Counted from the stretch's first letter, positions 1 through 9,967 are shown. The stretch is 64,000 nt of DNA from Linnemannia elongata (GCA_036320915.1 JAXBDG010000009.1:620001-684000), one strand, 5' to 3'. The notes: generated from the sequence alone by a model not told the origin. Numbers and translations: made by a program.

Positions 1-188
1 TCTTCTTCTTCTTCTTCTCCTCCTTTTTCTCTTTCCCTTCACTCTTCATCCCTCTCTCCTCTCTCCACCCCCCCTCCTTCCTTCCCTCCTCCTTCACCTT
101 CTCACCCCTTCCTTCTCCCTCATTCCACAAAAGAGATCCTTCACACCTCCCTCATTAACATTCCCGTTTATTTCTTGTCACATTCACA
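1..188 (+). promoter_or_regulatory. C/T-rich leader of the SPX-SerB gene
   Basis: This stretch is almost pure pyrimidine on the plus strand (TCTTC and CTCC runs) and ends a few bases before the first ATG at 189. Such C/T-rich tracts precede most genes in this window and are typical of fungal core promoters and 5' leaders. No TATA box is evident. The true promoter probably extends off the left edge of the window. Confidence 0.5.
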
Positions 189-2837
189 ATGAAGTACGGA
201 AACTACCTCAAGGAGAGGAAACAGCAACTCCCAGAGGAATGGCAAAAAGTCTTTGTCGACTACGACACCCTCAAGGCATTCATCAAGGCCCATATCGCAC
301 CCGCCTGTCTCAAGCCAAGCCTCGCCCACCAACAGGCCCACCCCACCGCTGATAATACAACCCTCGGTTCAAATGCCTACAACACTCCTCAGATCCCTCA
401 CCTCCAGCCCTCGCCCATCATCGGAGGTACTACCTCGGCCTCCACAGTTGCTGCCCACGAGGACCTCAATGCCTTCTCAGCCATGATTGCCTCTAGGCTC
501 ACGATCCTCCAGACCAAGGTCCCCGAGTTCTTGGCCATGCTCGATCAACAGGTCGGAGACGTCTCGAACTTCACCACCCTGCAAACCCGCAGGATCTATG
601 AGGCTTACGGAGCCTTCCAAGGCGGCCAGGTCGGATTGGGCCTTGCCTCCTCGAACAACGATAGTAAATTGGCTCAAACTACAGCAAACGGTATCGCTTC
701 TTCTACAGCCTCCACGGAACCGGCTTCGTTGGAGACACTGTTGCAGTCGGTCATCAAGCTGGAAAAGTACATCTTCTTGAACTATACTGGTATTGTCAAG
801 ATTATCAAGAAAATGGATCGCCATGCCGGTCTGAGCATCAGTGAAGCCTACCTGGGTCGAGTCTGGAAGCTGCCGTTTGCCAGAGCGGAGCAGCTGAGCA
901 CGCTCAAGAAGGAGCTTATGGAGAAGCTGAGCGGTGTCGGTGTCATGATCAAGACCAACAACACCAGCTCTGCTCAAGTCGACAATGCCATCTCCCGATC
1001 ATGTAAGCCCCTTCCATGCCTTTTGTTTGCTGTTTGCTTTTTTACTTTTTTCATGCTGTATGGATGATTCATCGGCTGTCCAAGAAAAGAAGAGATTAAA
1101 AAAAGAAGTGAGTTGACAGAAAAAAAAAAAAAAAAAAAAAAAAGAAGATAAACAGGCTGGGTGTGTCGGGGACCCAGGCATGCGTCCAAGATTGGGACAG
1201 AAACGCTCTATTTTCCTTTCACTTTTTGCTTGTGATGACTCTTACTTTGGACTTGCACCAAACACGCGAGAGCACCTGTCCCTATTTTTTTTGTCATGAA
1301 TCTTCCGCCCTGCACTTGCACTAACAAATAATTCTCCGCTTCTTGCATTTGGCCCTTTTGTTCATACCGAGATAGTCGAATCGCCGTTCTCGCCTCTGGC
1401 GCTCAACTTCAAGTCAGACTCCCCGGTCATGATGTGGCGCCCTACCGCCCTGGCCCCCATAGAAAAGACCTGGTTCCCTCCAGCAGCCCTCTTACTCCAC
1501 CAACGCGTCCTCATCTCCATGTCCGGTCCTCACGGAACTGACATTATTGGAACTCTCTTGGAATGTGCGGCCAAGTACCAGTGTGAAGTCGAGGATTTCT
1601 CGTTCGCTCGTCTCTACCACAACGTCACCTTTGCGATCTTGATCACCATCAAGAACGACGACATGGATATCTTCAAGGATCTCGCAACGGCAGCCAAACG
1701 GTGGGATGCGACGTTGACGTTTGATATTCTGGACTCGCTCAAGAAGGACCCTCATTTCGGAAACTATGTTCCTGGATCGTTGGAGGATGCGCCTTACGAG
1801 GGGCGGTCCAAGTACACGGCTACGGTGCTCTGTCAACATGGGCTTACGTCTGCTTTCCTCTCGGATTGGACTCACCTCTTGCTGGTCAACAAGATCTCAG
1901 TCGAGAAGATGGTCCGTCTGAACGAGGGCCAGCTCTCCTGTGCTGATTATAAGCTGTCGATCCCTGCCAGCTTGAACATGGATAAGTTTAGGGAGTCGCT
2001 CTTCCAGCTCAGTGCGGATCATGGAACTGATGTTGCCCTGCAGCCTTATGATGTTTTCCGCAAGCATAAGCGTCTGGTCGTCTTTGATATGGATTCGACG
2101 CTCATCCAGCAGGAAGTCATTGACGAGATTGCCCGCCACGCCGGAGTCATGGACAAGGTTTCCGTAAGTCAGCACAACACTTCATTCAAGTTTCCATTCG
2201 TGAGTTGTTGTCATGGACTCTTGTTTAACAAACTCATTTTGCCTTTACTGTATTCATATCTGATTAGGAAATCACGGAGGCGGCCATGAATGGAGAAATC
2301 GACTTTAAAGAATCTCTCAAACGCCGTGTAGCCCTCCTCAAGGGCACCCCCGTCGCCGTCCTCGACACCGTTCGCGAATCATTAACCTTCACAGAGGACG
2401 CCCTCTACCTCTGCAAGGCCCTCAAGAAGATCGGTTTCAAACTCGCCGTCATCTCTGGAGGCTTCATGCCACTGGCTGTCCATGTCAAGAACATCCTCGG
2501 ACTTGATTACGCTTTTGCAAACCATCTCAAGGTCTCCCCCGATGGGTTGTATCTCACTGGAGAGACGGTCGGACCTGTTGTTTCGGGTGAAAGGAAGGCA
2601 GAGTTGTTGGAGGTGATTGCCCAGGCGGAATCGGTTACGTTGGATCAGGTTATTGCGGTGGGTGATGGTGCAAATGATTTGTGGATGTTGGCCAAGGCTG
2701 GGTTGGGAATTGCCTTTAATGCAAAGCCGAGAGTGCAGCAGAAGGCTAGGGCAAGAATTAATCAAAAGTCGCTCAAGTATGTTCTTTACTTGCTTGGATA
2801 CGAGGATGCCGAGATCCGACAGCTCGCCAACTCGTAA
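189..2837 (+). CDS. SPX-ACT-phosphoserine phosphatase (SerB-type) fusion protein
   Basis: Exons 189-1002, 1376-2163 and 2268-2837, about 723 aa. Residues 1-300 are an SPX domain: it starts MKYGNYLKER, has a low-complexity insert at about 45-90, and carries the basic helix NYTGIVKIIKKMDRH near 199-212, the inositol-pyrophosphate-binding signature. Residues about 315-390 are an ACT-like domain (LISMSGPHGTDIIGTLLE), followed by the HAD phosphatase: motif I FDMDST (D509, D511), motif II VISGGF near 594, motif III GDGAND near 666. SerB hydrolyses O-phosphoserine to serine and phosphate, the last step of serine synthesis, in the cytosol. The SPX-to-SerB join rests on intron 1 (GTAAGC donor, CTAAC branch-like site at 1319-1324, TAG acceptor): the phase fits exactly and the 18 codons before the next ATG are open. 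The alternative is two genes, with SPX stopping in the intron at 1067 and SerB starting at 1429, but no separate promoter is visible. The gene is convergent with the RecQ gene. Confidence 0.8.
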
Positions 2838-3024
2838 GGCTGGATGGCATCTTTCCCCCCTCCCTTTATTTTATTTATTTTCGCTTTTTTTTTTTAGACA
2901 GAATAGAACCCCAATCTCCAACAAAAAAAACGTACTGTACATTCTTCATATTTCACACATGGTCATCAATGAATGACTCTGAAACCGTTTAATTTAGCAC
3001 TAATTTGAAAATAATGTTGCACTC

Positions 3025-6000
3025 TCAGAGACGACGCTTGGCCTGGGGCGGCTCGTTCTCGTCAGAATCAAAGTAATCATACTCGGGCGCATCAAAGAAC
3101 TGCTCGCTCTCATCATCACTCGCTCCACCACTACCTCCTCCTCCTCCTCGTGCACCACCACCTCCTGTCACAAAGTCACTCCTGTAGTTGCTACCAGTAG
3201 GAGCTGGTCCGAACCGAGACTTCGGGGTTGTCGAGGATGACGAAGAAGTAGACCCATTCATGCCCTTGCCAGCAAGAGATGTTGTCGTCTTCGTCACCTT
3301 GGCCTTGACCCTGCTTGAGGTTGACGAAAAAGACTGCCGATCCGTCGCATACTGCTGCATCTCCGCCATGAACGCCGAAGCACCTCTCGCATTGCCATCA
3401 AAATAGGCGCTCATATCATCACTGTCATAGTTGACCCCATGTCCACCATCGTCCAGGTCATCGATGGCACTGTCGTCAATGAAATCGTCATCGAAATCAT
3501 ACTCGTCCGGTGAATCCTTCTTTTTGTTGTTATTGGTCCTTCCAGCTGCAGCCGTCGTCTTGGCCTTCGCTCGAGACTTAATTGCTGCTGCGAGTGGCGC
3601 CGACGTTGTCGAGGAGTCGTCCTTCCTGGCTCGCTTCTTGGTTGCTGCTGGTGCCTTTGCTGGCTCCTTTGTGCTCTATTCAAATAAAGGTGCGAGAAAA
3701 CCATAGTCAGTAAAACAGCTTCAAAAACGACGCCTCCGATTCATGCGCTAACAAAAAAGAAAACTTACACCAGAGGCAAAGGGCATCTCGATTTTGGTAG
3801 CGCCATTGACAACACCGCAGGCCTCACGTCCGATATACACATAATTGTGGAACCCTTGCCCCTGGAGTTCACAACGCTCCTCAAGAACTCTCTTGGACAC
3901 CAGCAGCCGCCCCAGACGCTCAGCATCCGTCCGATTCCAGCTCTTGCCCATCCCGTACCCCTCAATCCTATCGTGCCCATCATTCATGATCCTCTTTAAC
4001 TTGGCGCCTCGGAACAAGTCGACAAAGTAGTTCAGCGTGTACCGGTTAATCACATGTGACGACTGGTAGTTCATGAGGTTCATCCTGGCCGACGGATGCT
4101 CGTTATAGACAAGCTTGCGGACATATCCCACCATCGCCTTTGCCTCCGTCGAAACATTCTTGACATCAAACTTTTGGCCGCGTCTGCAGTTGTCGCAAGT
4201 ATTGGCGCAGGAAGCTGGCGAAAAGACCTCATCGAAATAACTCAGCACCTGCTGACGGCGACAGTCGGTCTTATTCTCGCAGTACATGATCATCTGCTGG
4301 AGGTTATCCTTTTGTCGCTGCTTCTGTTCACGGTTGCCGTCGCCTTTGTCGATCATAAACTCGATGATCTTCCTGTCCTTGTACGTGTAGAACAGGATAC
4401 ACTGCGCGTTCAGACCATCGCGTCCAGCTCGACCGGTCTCCTGATAATATCCCTCCAACGACTGCGGGAGCGAGTGGTGAATGACATACCGGACATTGGC
4501 CTTGTCGATACCCATCCCAAAGGCGACCGTCGCAACAATGATCTTTGTTCCACCCTCCTGCCATGATTTTTGAATCGCAATTCGGTCTGACTTGTCCAGT
4601 CCTGCATGGTAGTGCTGCGCGCTCAATCTGAACTCGTTCCTCAGCTTGTCTGCCATCTCCTCACAGGATCGCTTACTAGTACAGTAGATGATCCCGCACT
4701 CTCCCGGAAACGATGCGGTGATGAAAGCATGGATGTCGGCGTAGACCATAGGCGTCTTCGGGCGGACCTCGTAGTACAGATTCCTGCGGTTGAAGGACTG
4801 CTTCAGGACGAGACAGTTGTGCATACCGAGGTTGGTTAAGATATCCTGCTGGACCTTGGCGTTGGCTGTGGCCGTTAATGCCATGAGCGGTACACCTGGG
4901 TAGTTGAACTTTAGCTGGCTGAGCAGCTTATAGTCCGGCCGAAAGTCGTGTCCCCATTGACTCAGGCAATGTGCCTCGTCAATGACAAAGCGAGCGAGCA
5001 GGTTACGTCTGTGCAGTTTCTGTAGTGCGCTCTGAGCCTGCCCGCTTTTGGATAACATCTCTGGTGTCATGTAGACCAGCTTTGTCATAATCGACTCGGC
5101 CTCAAGCTGGTCAAAGACGAACCGTCTCATCGCTGCATCCAGATCACCGTGAAGAATCACCGTAGGGACACCCTTGTTGACAAGATGCATGGCCTGGTCG
5201 TGCATCAAACTGAGCAAGGGTGAAATGACGACAGTGACTCCTGTTTGATCGTTTGCCGTGCCGCTCCCAACCGTTGCAGGAAGCTGATAGCACAAACTTT
5301 TGCCTCCGCCTGTCGGCATCAACACAAAGACGTCCTTCTTGGCAAGAGTCGCATTGATTGCTGCCAACTGGTTTGGTCGGAATTCCTTGAGACGAAAGAT
5401 ATCTCGCAGCGCTGCGTTCACTCTGCCGGTCCATGGGTATACTGTCGTGTCCTTTTGGGCTGAAGATTGAGATCGCTGACTACTGGGTGCAAACGAGGTG
5501 GTGCTGGGTCGGTTCCAAGGGTTATTGCTCGACGTTGATCCGGCAGGTTGGTATGAGGTTGTGCTCGAGGACTGGTATGGATTCCTGCTGCTGTCGTTGT
5601 TGCCGATGCCATAGTTGGTGTTGCTAGTTCCGTAGGCGCTGGTTTGATTTGAGGTGTAGGGACTTGCCGGCTCTGAGTACACTTGAGGGTTGTGAGGAGC
5701 TGAAGGGGTCGAGGTGAACAATGATGATGAAGATGGGTTGATGGGTCTTGTAGATGCGCCCTTAGCGTTCAGTCTGGGTTTGAGACTATTGATGCGGTCA
5801 TTCATGGCCTTCCACTCTCTCCGCAGGTCGCTAACGTCCACTTCTGCCTCCTCTTTATCCATGATCTCGTTAGCAAGCCGCTTCTTCTCATCAATTGCCG
5901 TCTGCAGCATGACCTGAAGTTCTTCGACTGAGGCGTCATCGTCCACATCTGCGGTACTTGTGCGAGCCTCTACGTGTCTGGATGGCTCCTGTGGAGAACT

Positions 6001-6264
6001 TTTCCGAGGTCCGTTGCTTTTATAGGCCTAGAGGGTACAACTAATTCGTTAGCAAATTGATTCTTGCTCTAAAACGTGCTCATGACCATAGACGTGAAGG
6101 CAGGGGCAAACAATACCTTCAGGTTAGACTCGGCGTCCTCAATCTCCTGCAGAGCTGCGAGGTCCTCTGCAAAGTCATCGTCATCCAGTATAAAAGTCGA
6201 CTCGACAGGCGCAGGAGGGCTCCAACTGATAGGTGATCTGTTTCTAGCAGATGAGGGTGCGGAG

Positions 6265-6317
<53 letters not shown>

Positions 6318-7008
6318 GGCGCGGGGAGCCCTCAACGACGGTACAGTCGAGGGCTTAAAGGATGTATTGTTACTGGTACCACCGGTACTGTTGTTTCCAT
6401 TAAAGGTATCGTTGGTAGTTGTTGTTTTTCGATTGTTGAAGAAACTGACACTGCTGCTGCTATTGATGCTGCTATTGCTGTTGTTGTAGATTACTGTAGA
6501 CGTTGCTAACGATTCCTGCATTGTAGGACGACTAGACCCACCCCATGCCGTTGGAGTCGGCTTGGGCAACTCGGCAGTAACTCCTGCAGCCCCTGCATTC
6601 CTGGACCCAAAGTTAGAGACCTACACATACAAAGGAAATTTGGCTTAGATTACTGATTTGATTCTACGCGCCACTAACTCAAACAAAATAAACAAATAAA
6701 TAAATCACCCAACGTCCCGTAGAGCGTCTATGTACCTGTCGCGTCAGTGGTGCGGGTGTTTTGTCAAAAGATGTGGTGGTTGCAGGAGCAACAGTATGCT
6801 TGGACCGGATACCAAAGCTATAGGTCGACGGTGGGTCCATGGCGACGAATTCCATACTGCCAGTTGTTCCTCCGGGCGGGCTGTTTTCTTTTCCATTGCG
6901 CGCTTTTGCTCCAGAGGCACGAAGACTGGTGATGGCTGGGAACTTTTCAGCAACGGCCTTTCGCATCTCGTCGAGGTTGTTGGCCGGTGGCCGTGAGCGG
7001 AGCGCCAT
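3025..7008 (-). CDS. RecQ-family ATP-dependent DNA helicase (Sgs1/BLM-like)
   Basis: Exons 7008-6736, 6620-6117, 6027-3769 and 3675-3025, all phase-consistent, about 1228 aa. RecQ helicases unwind DNA 3' to 5' in the nucleus and act in recombination and fork repair. The N-terminal 470 residues are low complexity, with a run of about 18 Asn, Ser/Thr-rich stretches and a short predicted coiled coil near 287-330. The helicase core follows: FRPNQLAAI (motif 0), MPTGGGKSLCYQ (Walker A, about 496), DEAHCLSQWGHDFRPDY (about 608), ALTATA, and the motif VI region GYYQETGRAGRDG. Cysteines in CENKTDC and CANTCDNC form the RecQ zinc site, followed by a winged-helix RQC region. I see no HRDC domain. The C-terminus is Lys-rich, then Asp-rich, and ends QAKRRL. 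Start chosen as the first ATG of the first exon giving a continuous frame. Confidence 0.9.
6264..6317. repeat. (GTT)18 trinucleotide repeat coding poly-Asn
   Basis: Eighteen uninterrupted GTT units on the plus strand read AAC on the minus strand, giving a poly-asparagine run inside exon 2 of the RecQ gene. A pure repeat is likely to vary in length between strains. Shorter GTT/GCT-rich stretches follow at 6418-6487 and also code Asn/Ser-rich sequence. Confidence 0.9.
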
Positions 7009-7134
7009 GGTTGTGTGAGTTCTTTGTGGCCACTTGAATTTGTAGGTTATTTTGGGGATGTCGAATGGTTTGGGTCAAAAAATGGAACAGGGAAGAGGAA
7101 CTGCCGCCACCAAAAAGGGTTCCAATAAAATGGG

Positions 7135-7167
7135 CGAACAATTGGCGCTTAAATTACGTCACCGCAA
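7135..7167 (+). repeat. Left terminal inverted repeat
   Basis: Begins CGAACAATTGGCGCTTAAAT and continues through ACGTCACCGCAA. It matches the reverse complement of 10049-10081 at 32 of 33 positions. It lies 127 bp upstream of the RecQ start codon, so it may also influence that promoter; it contains a CRE-like ACGTCA. Confidence 0.85.
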
Positions 7168-7294
7168 ACCCCGCTTAAGCAACTACTGCTCTTCATCTTC
7201 GCCATGCTCGCAACAGGCGTAAAATGAACCTAGCGCGTAAAAACAAGTGTTTTCGTCTCGATCTCAGGGCTCGCGCATTTTTTCCAACCCATCC

Positions 7295-7588
7295 ATGGCC
7301 GCCCCCAGCGGCTTCAACCAGACCCACACTGCTGGTTGGGGCCGCCGACAAAGTTCTGCGGTACACCCTCTCGCTCGCGGATTCAATGCAAGAAGGGGTA
7401 GCCAGAACTCAAACACCTCTAGCTCCATGGCTATGGAAGTATATATCATCTGCAATAGCTCAAGGATGTAGATATGAAATGGCTATGATATGAAGTTCAG
7501 GGACTAGCTGAAGAAGTAGGAAGGTAAAAGCCCTTTTATTAAGGATAACTACACCTGGCTATTTAACTGTGGAGAGGGAAGTGACTGA
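7295..7588 (+). pseudogene. Decayed 5' fragment, probably tRNase Z (long form)
   Basis: From the ATG at 7295 a 58-codon frame reads as real coding sequence (MAAPSGFNQTHTAGWGRRQ at the start, MEVYI near its end) and stops at 7471. In the same frame, after several stops, 7556-7588 reads WLFNCGEGSD then stop. In tRNase Z/ELAC2 proteins a VYLQ-type strand is followed some 25-30 residues later by LFNCGEG(T/V)QR, so order and rough spacing fit a decayed N-terminus of that enzyme. Everything downstream is missing. The match rests on short motifs recalled from the family, so it is tentative; a captured gene fragment inside a transposon is the likely setting. Confidence 0.35.
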
Positions 7589-7903
7589 GTTATACTTTTG
7601 CGCCATCAATTGCAATAACTGCAAAGGCAACCGCAAGGCGGTGGATTATCCTTCACCGCAGACTTGTTATGCATGTGGCCAGCCGGGTCTCGTTTTATGT
7701 ATTTGTGTGTTGTTGGTTGTTGGCTGCTGGTTGTTGGTTGTTGGATTGCTAGAGCTACGGGCGTCCTTTTATAGGCGCGGAAACATGATAGAGAACGGGG
7801 AAAGTAATAATTAAGTAAGAGAGTAGAATTGTAGAAACGACTAGTAAGATAAAAGTAGTAGAAGTAGAAAAATAAAGTAGTAGGAAGCGGTGGAGGAAAG
7901 CCA

Positions 7904-8215
7904 TTACGACTTAAGGAGCGTTCTGGGATAGTCTGGCCTTTGACCTCTTGAATGGGTGACTTGGAACGGGTCTCGGTTCCTGAGCGAGTGCGGTGATGAT
8001 GCCGTTGTCATTCTTTCTTCCAAGGCATTTTGCCATCCACATTCCCGTCGTTCTTGGATCATCAGGTGGCTCCTGACGACGTTGCACATGTTACGCCCTA
8101 CCAAGATATCTCTGTCAATAAACGATTTGCACTTCCTGTAGTTACATTGCCGAATGTTGGCCCGAGAGACGAACTCTTTACAGACCGGACATTTCTTGGA
8201 TGTAAAAATCTCATA
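7904..8215 (-). pseudogene. Remnant of a Fanzor (TnpB-like) nuclease C-terminus
   Basis: On the minus strand 8215-7904 is open for 103 codons, directly preceded by stops in the same frame and with no ATG at its start. It contains TSKKCPVC, then CNYRKC, then DRDILVGRNM followed by NVVRSHL. This order (Tyr/Thr-Ser-Lys, CPxC, second Cys pair, RD with a downstream Asn) is the C-terminal zinc ribbon and last RuvC-like motif of TnpB and its eukaryotic relatives, the Fanzors, which are RNA-guided DNA endonucleases carried by transposons. The Asp of the final RuvC motif (D36 of the frame) is present. RuvC motifs I and II and the rest are not found upstream, so this is a non-functional fragment. A guide RNA cannot be predicted from it. 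Confidence 0.6.
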
Positions 8216-8881
8216 TCAGTCTTATGATTTTTCTTCATGGCCTTTACTACCTTTCCTCTACCATCATCCCCAGGCGTTCCCACTTTCCCCTTCGCCATCG
8301 CTCTCGCGCTTCCCACGTTCGAGCGATTTATGATCTGTTTTTTTGGGCAGTCATTGTCATATTCAACTTCTTGGCTGTTTAACTTGAAGGCATTCAGCTA
8401 GAACCCTAAGGATAATAGCTTCGCTCAGGTAGGCCCACACCAGTCAAGTTATCCGCTCCTTACTTGATCTCGCTGTTTTCCCATCCCCTATCCTTTATTT
8501 CTCGTCATCTCTTATTTCTCCTCGTTCATTGCTTGTCCTCGTTCCTTTGATTCTCCTTATCCCCTTGGTTTCTCCTATTCCTTGGTTTTTCCTATCCTTT
8601 GATCATTGTCCATTCTTTAGATTTTTCCTAACCCTTGATCATTTTTCAGGCCTTTTTTTAGACACCTCTGATATATCCTTCTCTTTATTTGTTCAATTCT
8701 TGTCCTCATCCGTTGGGCTTTTCAGCATCCCTTTCTGATACATTGTTTATTAGCGCACTCGTGATCTCACTGGGACCCTACCACATCCTTTTTCCTTCTG
8801 CAACACAAAAAAGAAGAGAAGGATGCAAGAGGCGGGAAAATAGAGGTCTCACTCCTCTTCTCTTCTTGTCTGGCTCTCACT
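8216..8881. other. Non-coding interior of the element, pyrimidine-rich
   Basis: From about 8450 to 8800 the plus strand is strongly T/C-rich with degenerate repeats of the type CTTTGATCATT and CTTGGTTTTTCCTAT, probably slipped copies. No coding sequence is supportable here. It ends at the T tract and TATA box of the chaplin-like gene and may contribute to that promoter. Confidence 0.4.
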
Positions 8882-8886
8882 CAGCC

Positions 8887-8923
8887 TTTTTTTTTTTTTT
8901 TTTTTTTTTTTTGTACATATATA
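8887..8923 (+). promoter_or_regulatory. T tract plus TATA box of the chaplin-like gene
   Basis: A run of about 26 T ends at 8912 and is followed by TATATA at 8918-8923. A poly(dT) nucleosome-excluding tract next to a TATA box is a classic strong fungal promoter layout. The ATG lies about 210 bp downstream. A leader intron is possible between GTAAGACG at 9017 and the TGATCAG ending near 9101. Start of transcription is inferred. Confidence 0.5.
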
Positions 8924-9131
8924 GAGGCAGACTCATAACAATCCTCGTAAAACCTTCTACTCGAACTCCCCCACAGTCGTCGCATACATCCTAGGTCTCC
9001 TCGTCCCTCTGCAAACGTAAGACGGTGCATCTGCTTTCTGTATCACTGTCATTTACTTGAAGATACTATATCTGTTCTCACCCTTCACCTCTTTGATCAG
9101 ATTAGACTCTTGTGACTCTCTACAATCATTC

Positions 9132-9302
9132 ATGGCCTTACGCACTGCTTGCTTTCTTTTCCTGGGAATAGCACTCGCCACTCTGATTTGTGCAGCCCCC
9201 GTAAAAGTCCCTATCAATATTCCTATCAATCTCTGCGGCGACACCGTCAGCGTCGTTGGGTCACTTAACCCCGCCTTTGGAACCACCTGCACCAACCCAT
9301 AG
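9132..9302 (+). CDS. Small secreted chaplin-domain protein
   Basis: The frame has one usable ATG (9132) and encodes 56 aa. Residues 1-22 (MALRTACFLFLGIALATLICA) are a clear signal peptide with likely cleavage after the Ala-Ala of CAAP. The mature 33 or so residues contain VPINIPINLCG and then LNPAFGTTC with two cysteines 20 residues apart. This is the chaplin domain: Streptomyces chaplins read VPVHVPVNVCGN...GLLNPAFGNTC and form amyloid-like surface films that let aerial hyphae leave water. The protein has just one domain and no sortase signal, like the short chaplins. It should be secreted and surface active, a role hydrophobins fill in Dikarya; that role is inferred. The gene has its own T-tract/TATA promoter and lies inside an inverted-repeat-bounded element, which suggests acquisition by transfer. 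Confidence 0.85.
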   Translation: MALRTACFLFLGIALATLICAAPVKVPINIPINLCGDTVSVVGSLNPAFGTTCTNP

Positions 9303-9487
9303 GGGGATAGCCTGTAATGGGATATTGACTCAGGAACAAGTCTCAAGAAGCCTGCAGTCTTGAACCACGTTTGAACCAAGTTTGAACCAAGTCTCGTCAT
9401 TAGCACCATCCCAGATGATAGACATGAATATCCGTTCAGACTGTTCATAAAACAAGAGCTTTATTCAAAAACTGTCCGCTCCTACAG
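9303..9487 (+). other. Downstream of the chaplin-like gene, short direct repeats
   Basis: Contains three imperfect tandem copies of TTGAACCAAGT at 9360-9393. An ATAAAACAAG stretch near 9448 could support 3' end formation, but no canonical AATAAA is present. Nothing else is recognisable. Confidence 0.4.
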
Positions 9488-9967
9488 TCATGTAGACGAT
9501 GATAAATTTAGGTACACTGAAAACTCGGAATTCTTGTCCGAGGCTTTCAGATCCCCCTCCACCGCCTCCACCACCATTGGTTCGTCCATGACCAAGGTCA
9601 TATCATCAGAATGTGGTCGTAGTCTACACAAGGCCTTGTTCACAAAGACTGACCGTTGATGGCATGAGAAGGATATTCTGCCATCTTGAAGATGATAGGC
9701 CAAACCCATTCGACAGAGAAGACGAACTGCTCTGCCTGTTTTTCACCCTCGAGAATATTGGATATCCCGCTCCAAAGACCACTTCTCACATTATTAATCG
9801 TCTTGTCGACAGCGCTGTGCAAAGTAGCTTGTATAGAGGCCTAGGTAGGGCTGGGTGTAGCGAGGTGGATGGTGGTGCCAAGGAAAAATCGGGGCTCGTC
9901 CTGTTAGCCTGCGACTCTTGGGAGGTGGGATATCACAGTCCGACATGTCGACCAGATCCAAGAGCAT
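9488..9967 (-). pseudogene. Decayed coding stretch of unknown family
   Basis: On the minus strand an ATG at 9967 opens a frame starting MLLDLVDMSDCDIPPPKSRR. After about 43 codons the sensible reading moves to another frame (SAVDKTINNVRSGLWSG, then EQFVFSVEWVWPIIFKMAEY), and then to a third ending NSEFSVYLNLSSST at 9488. Codon choice looks coding in each piece, but the joins show no GT-AG introns, so frameshifts are the simpler explanation. I do not recognise the protein. It starts about 80 bp inside the right inverted repeat and could be part of the element's own lost gene. Confidence 0.3.

Noticed and set aside
7569..7814. Cys-rich frame (NCNNCKG, CYACGQPG) as a zinc-finger gene
   Set aside because: Starts at GTG, short, and followed by GT-repeat-coded text; may be debris of the element but cannot be supported as a gene.
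9057..9131. Longer N-terminus for the chaplin-like protein
   Set aside because: The upstream extension begins at a TTG, and the ATG at 9132 directly precedes a clean signal peptide.
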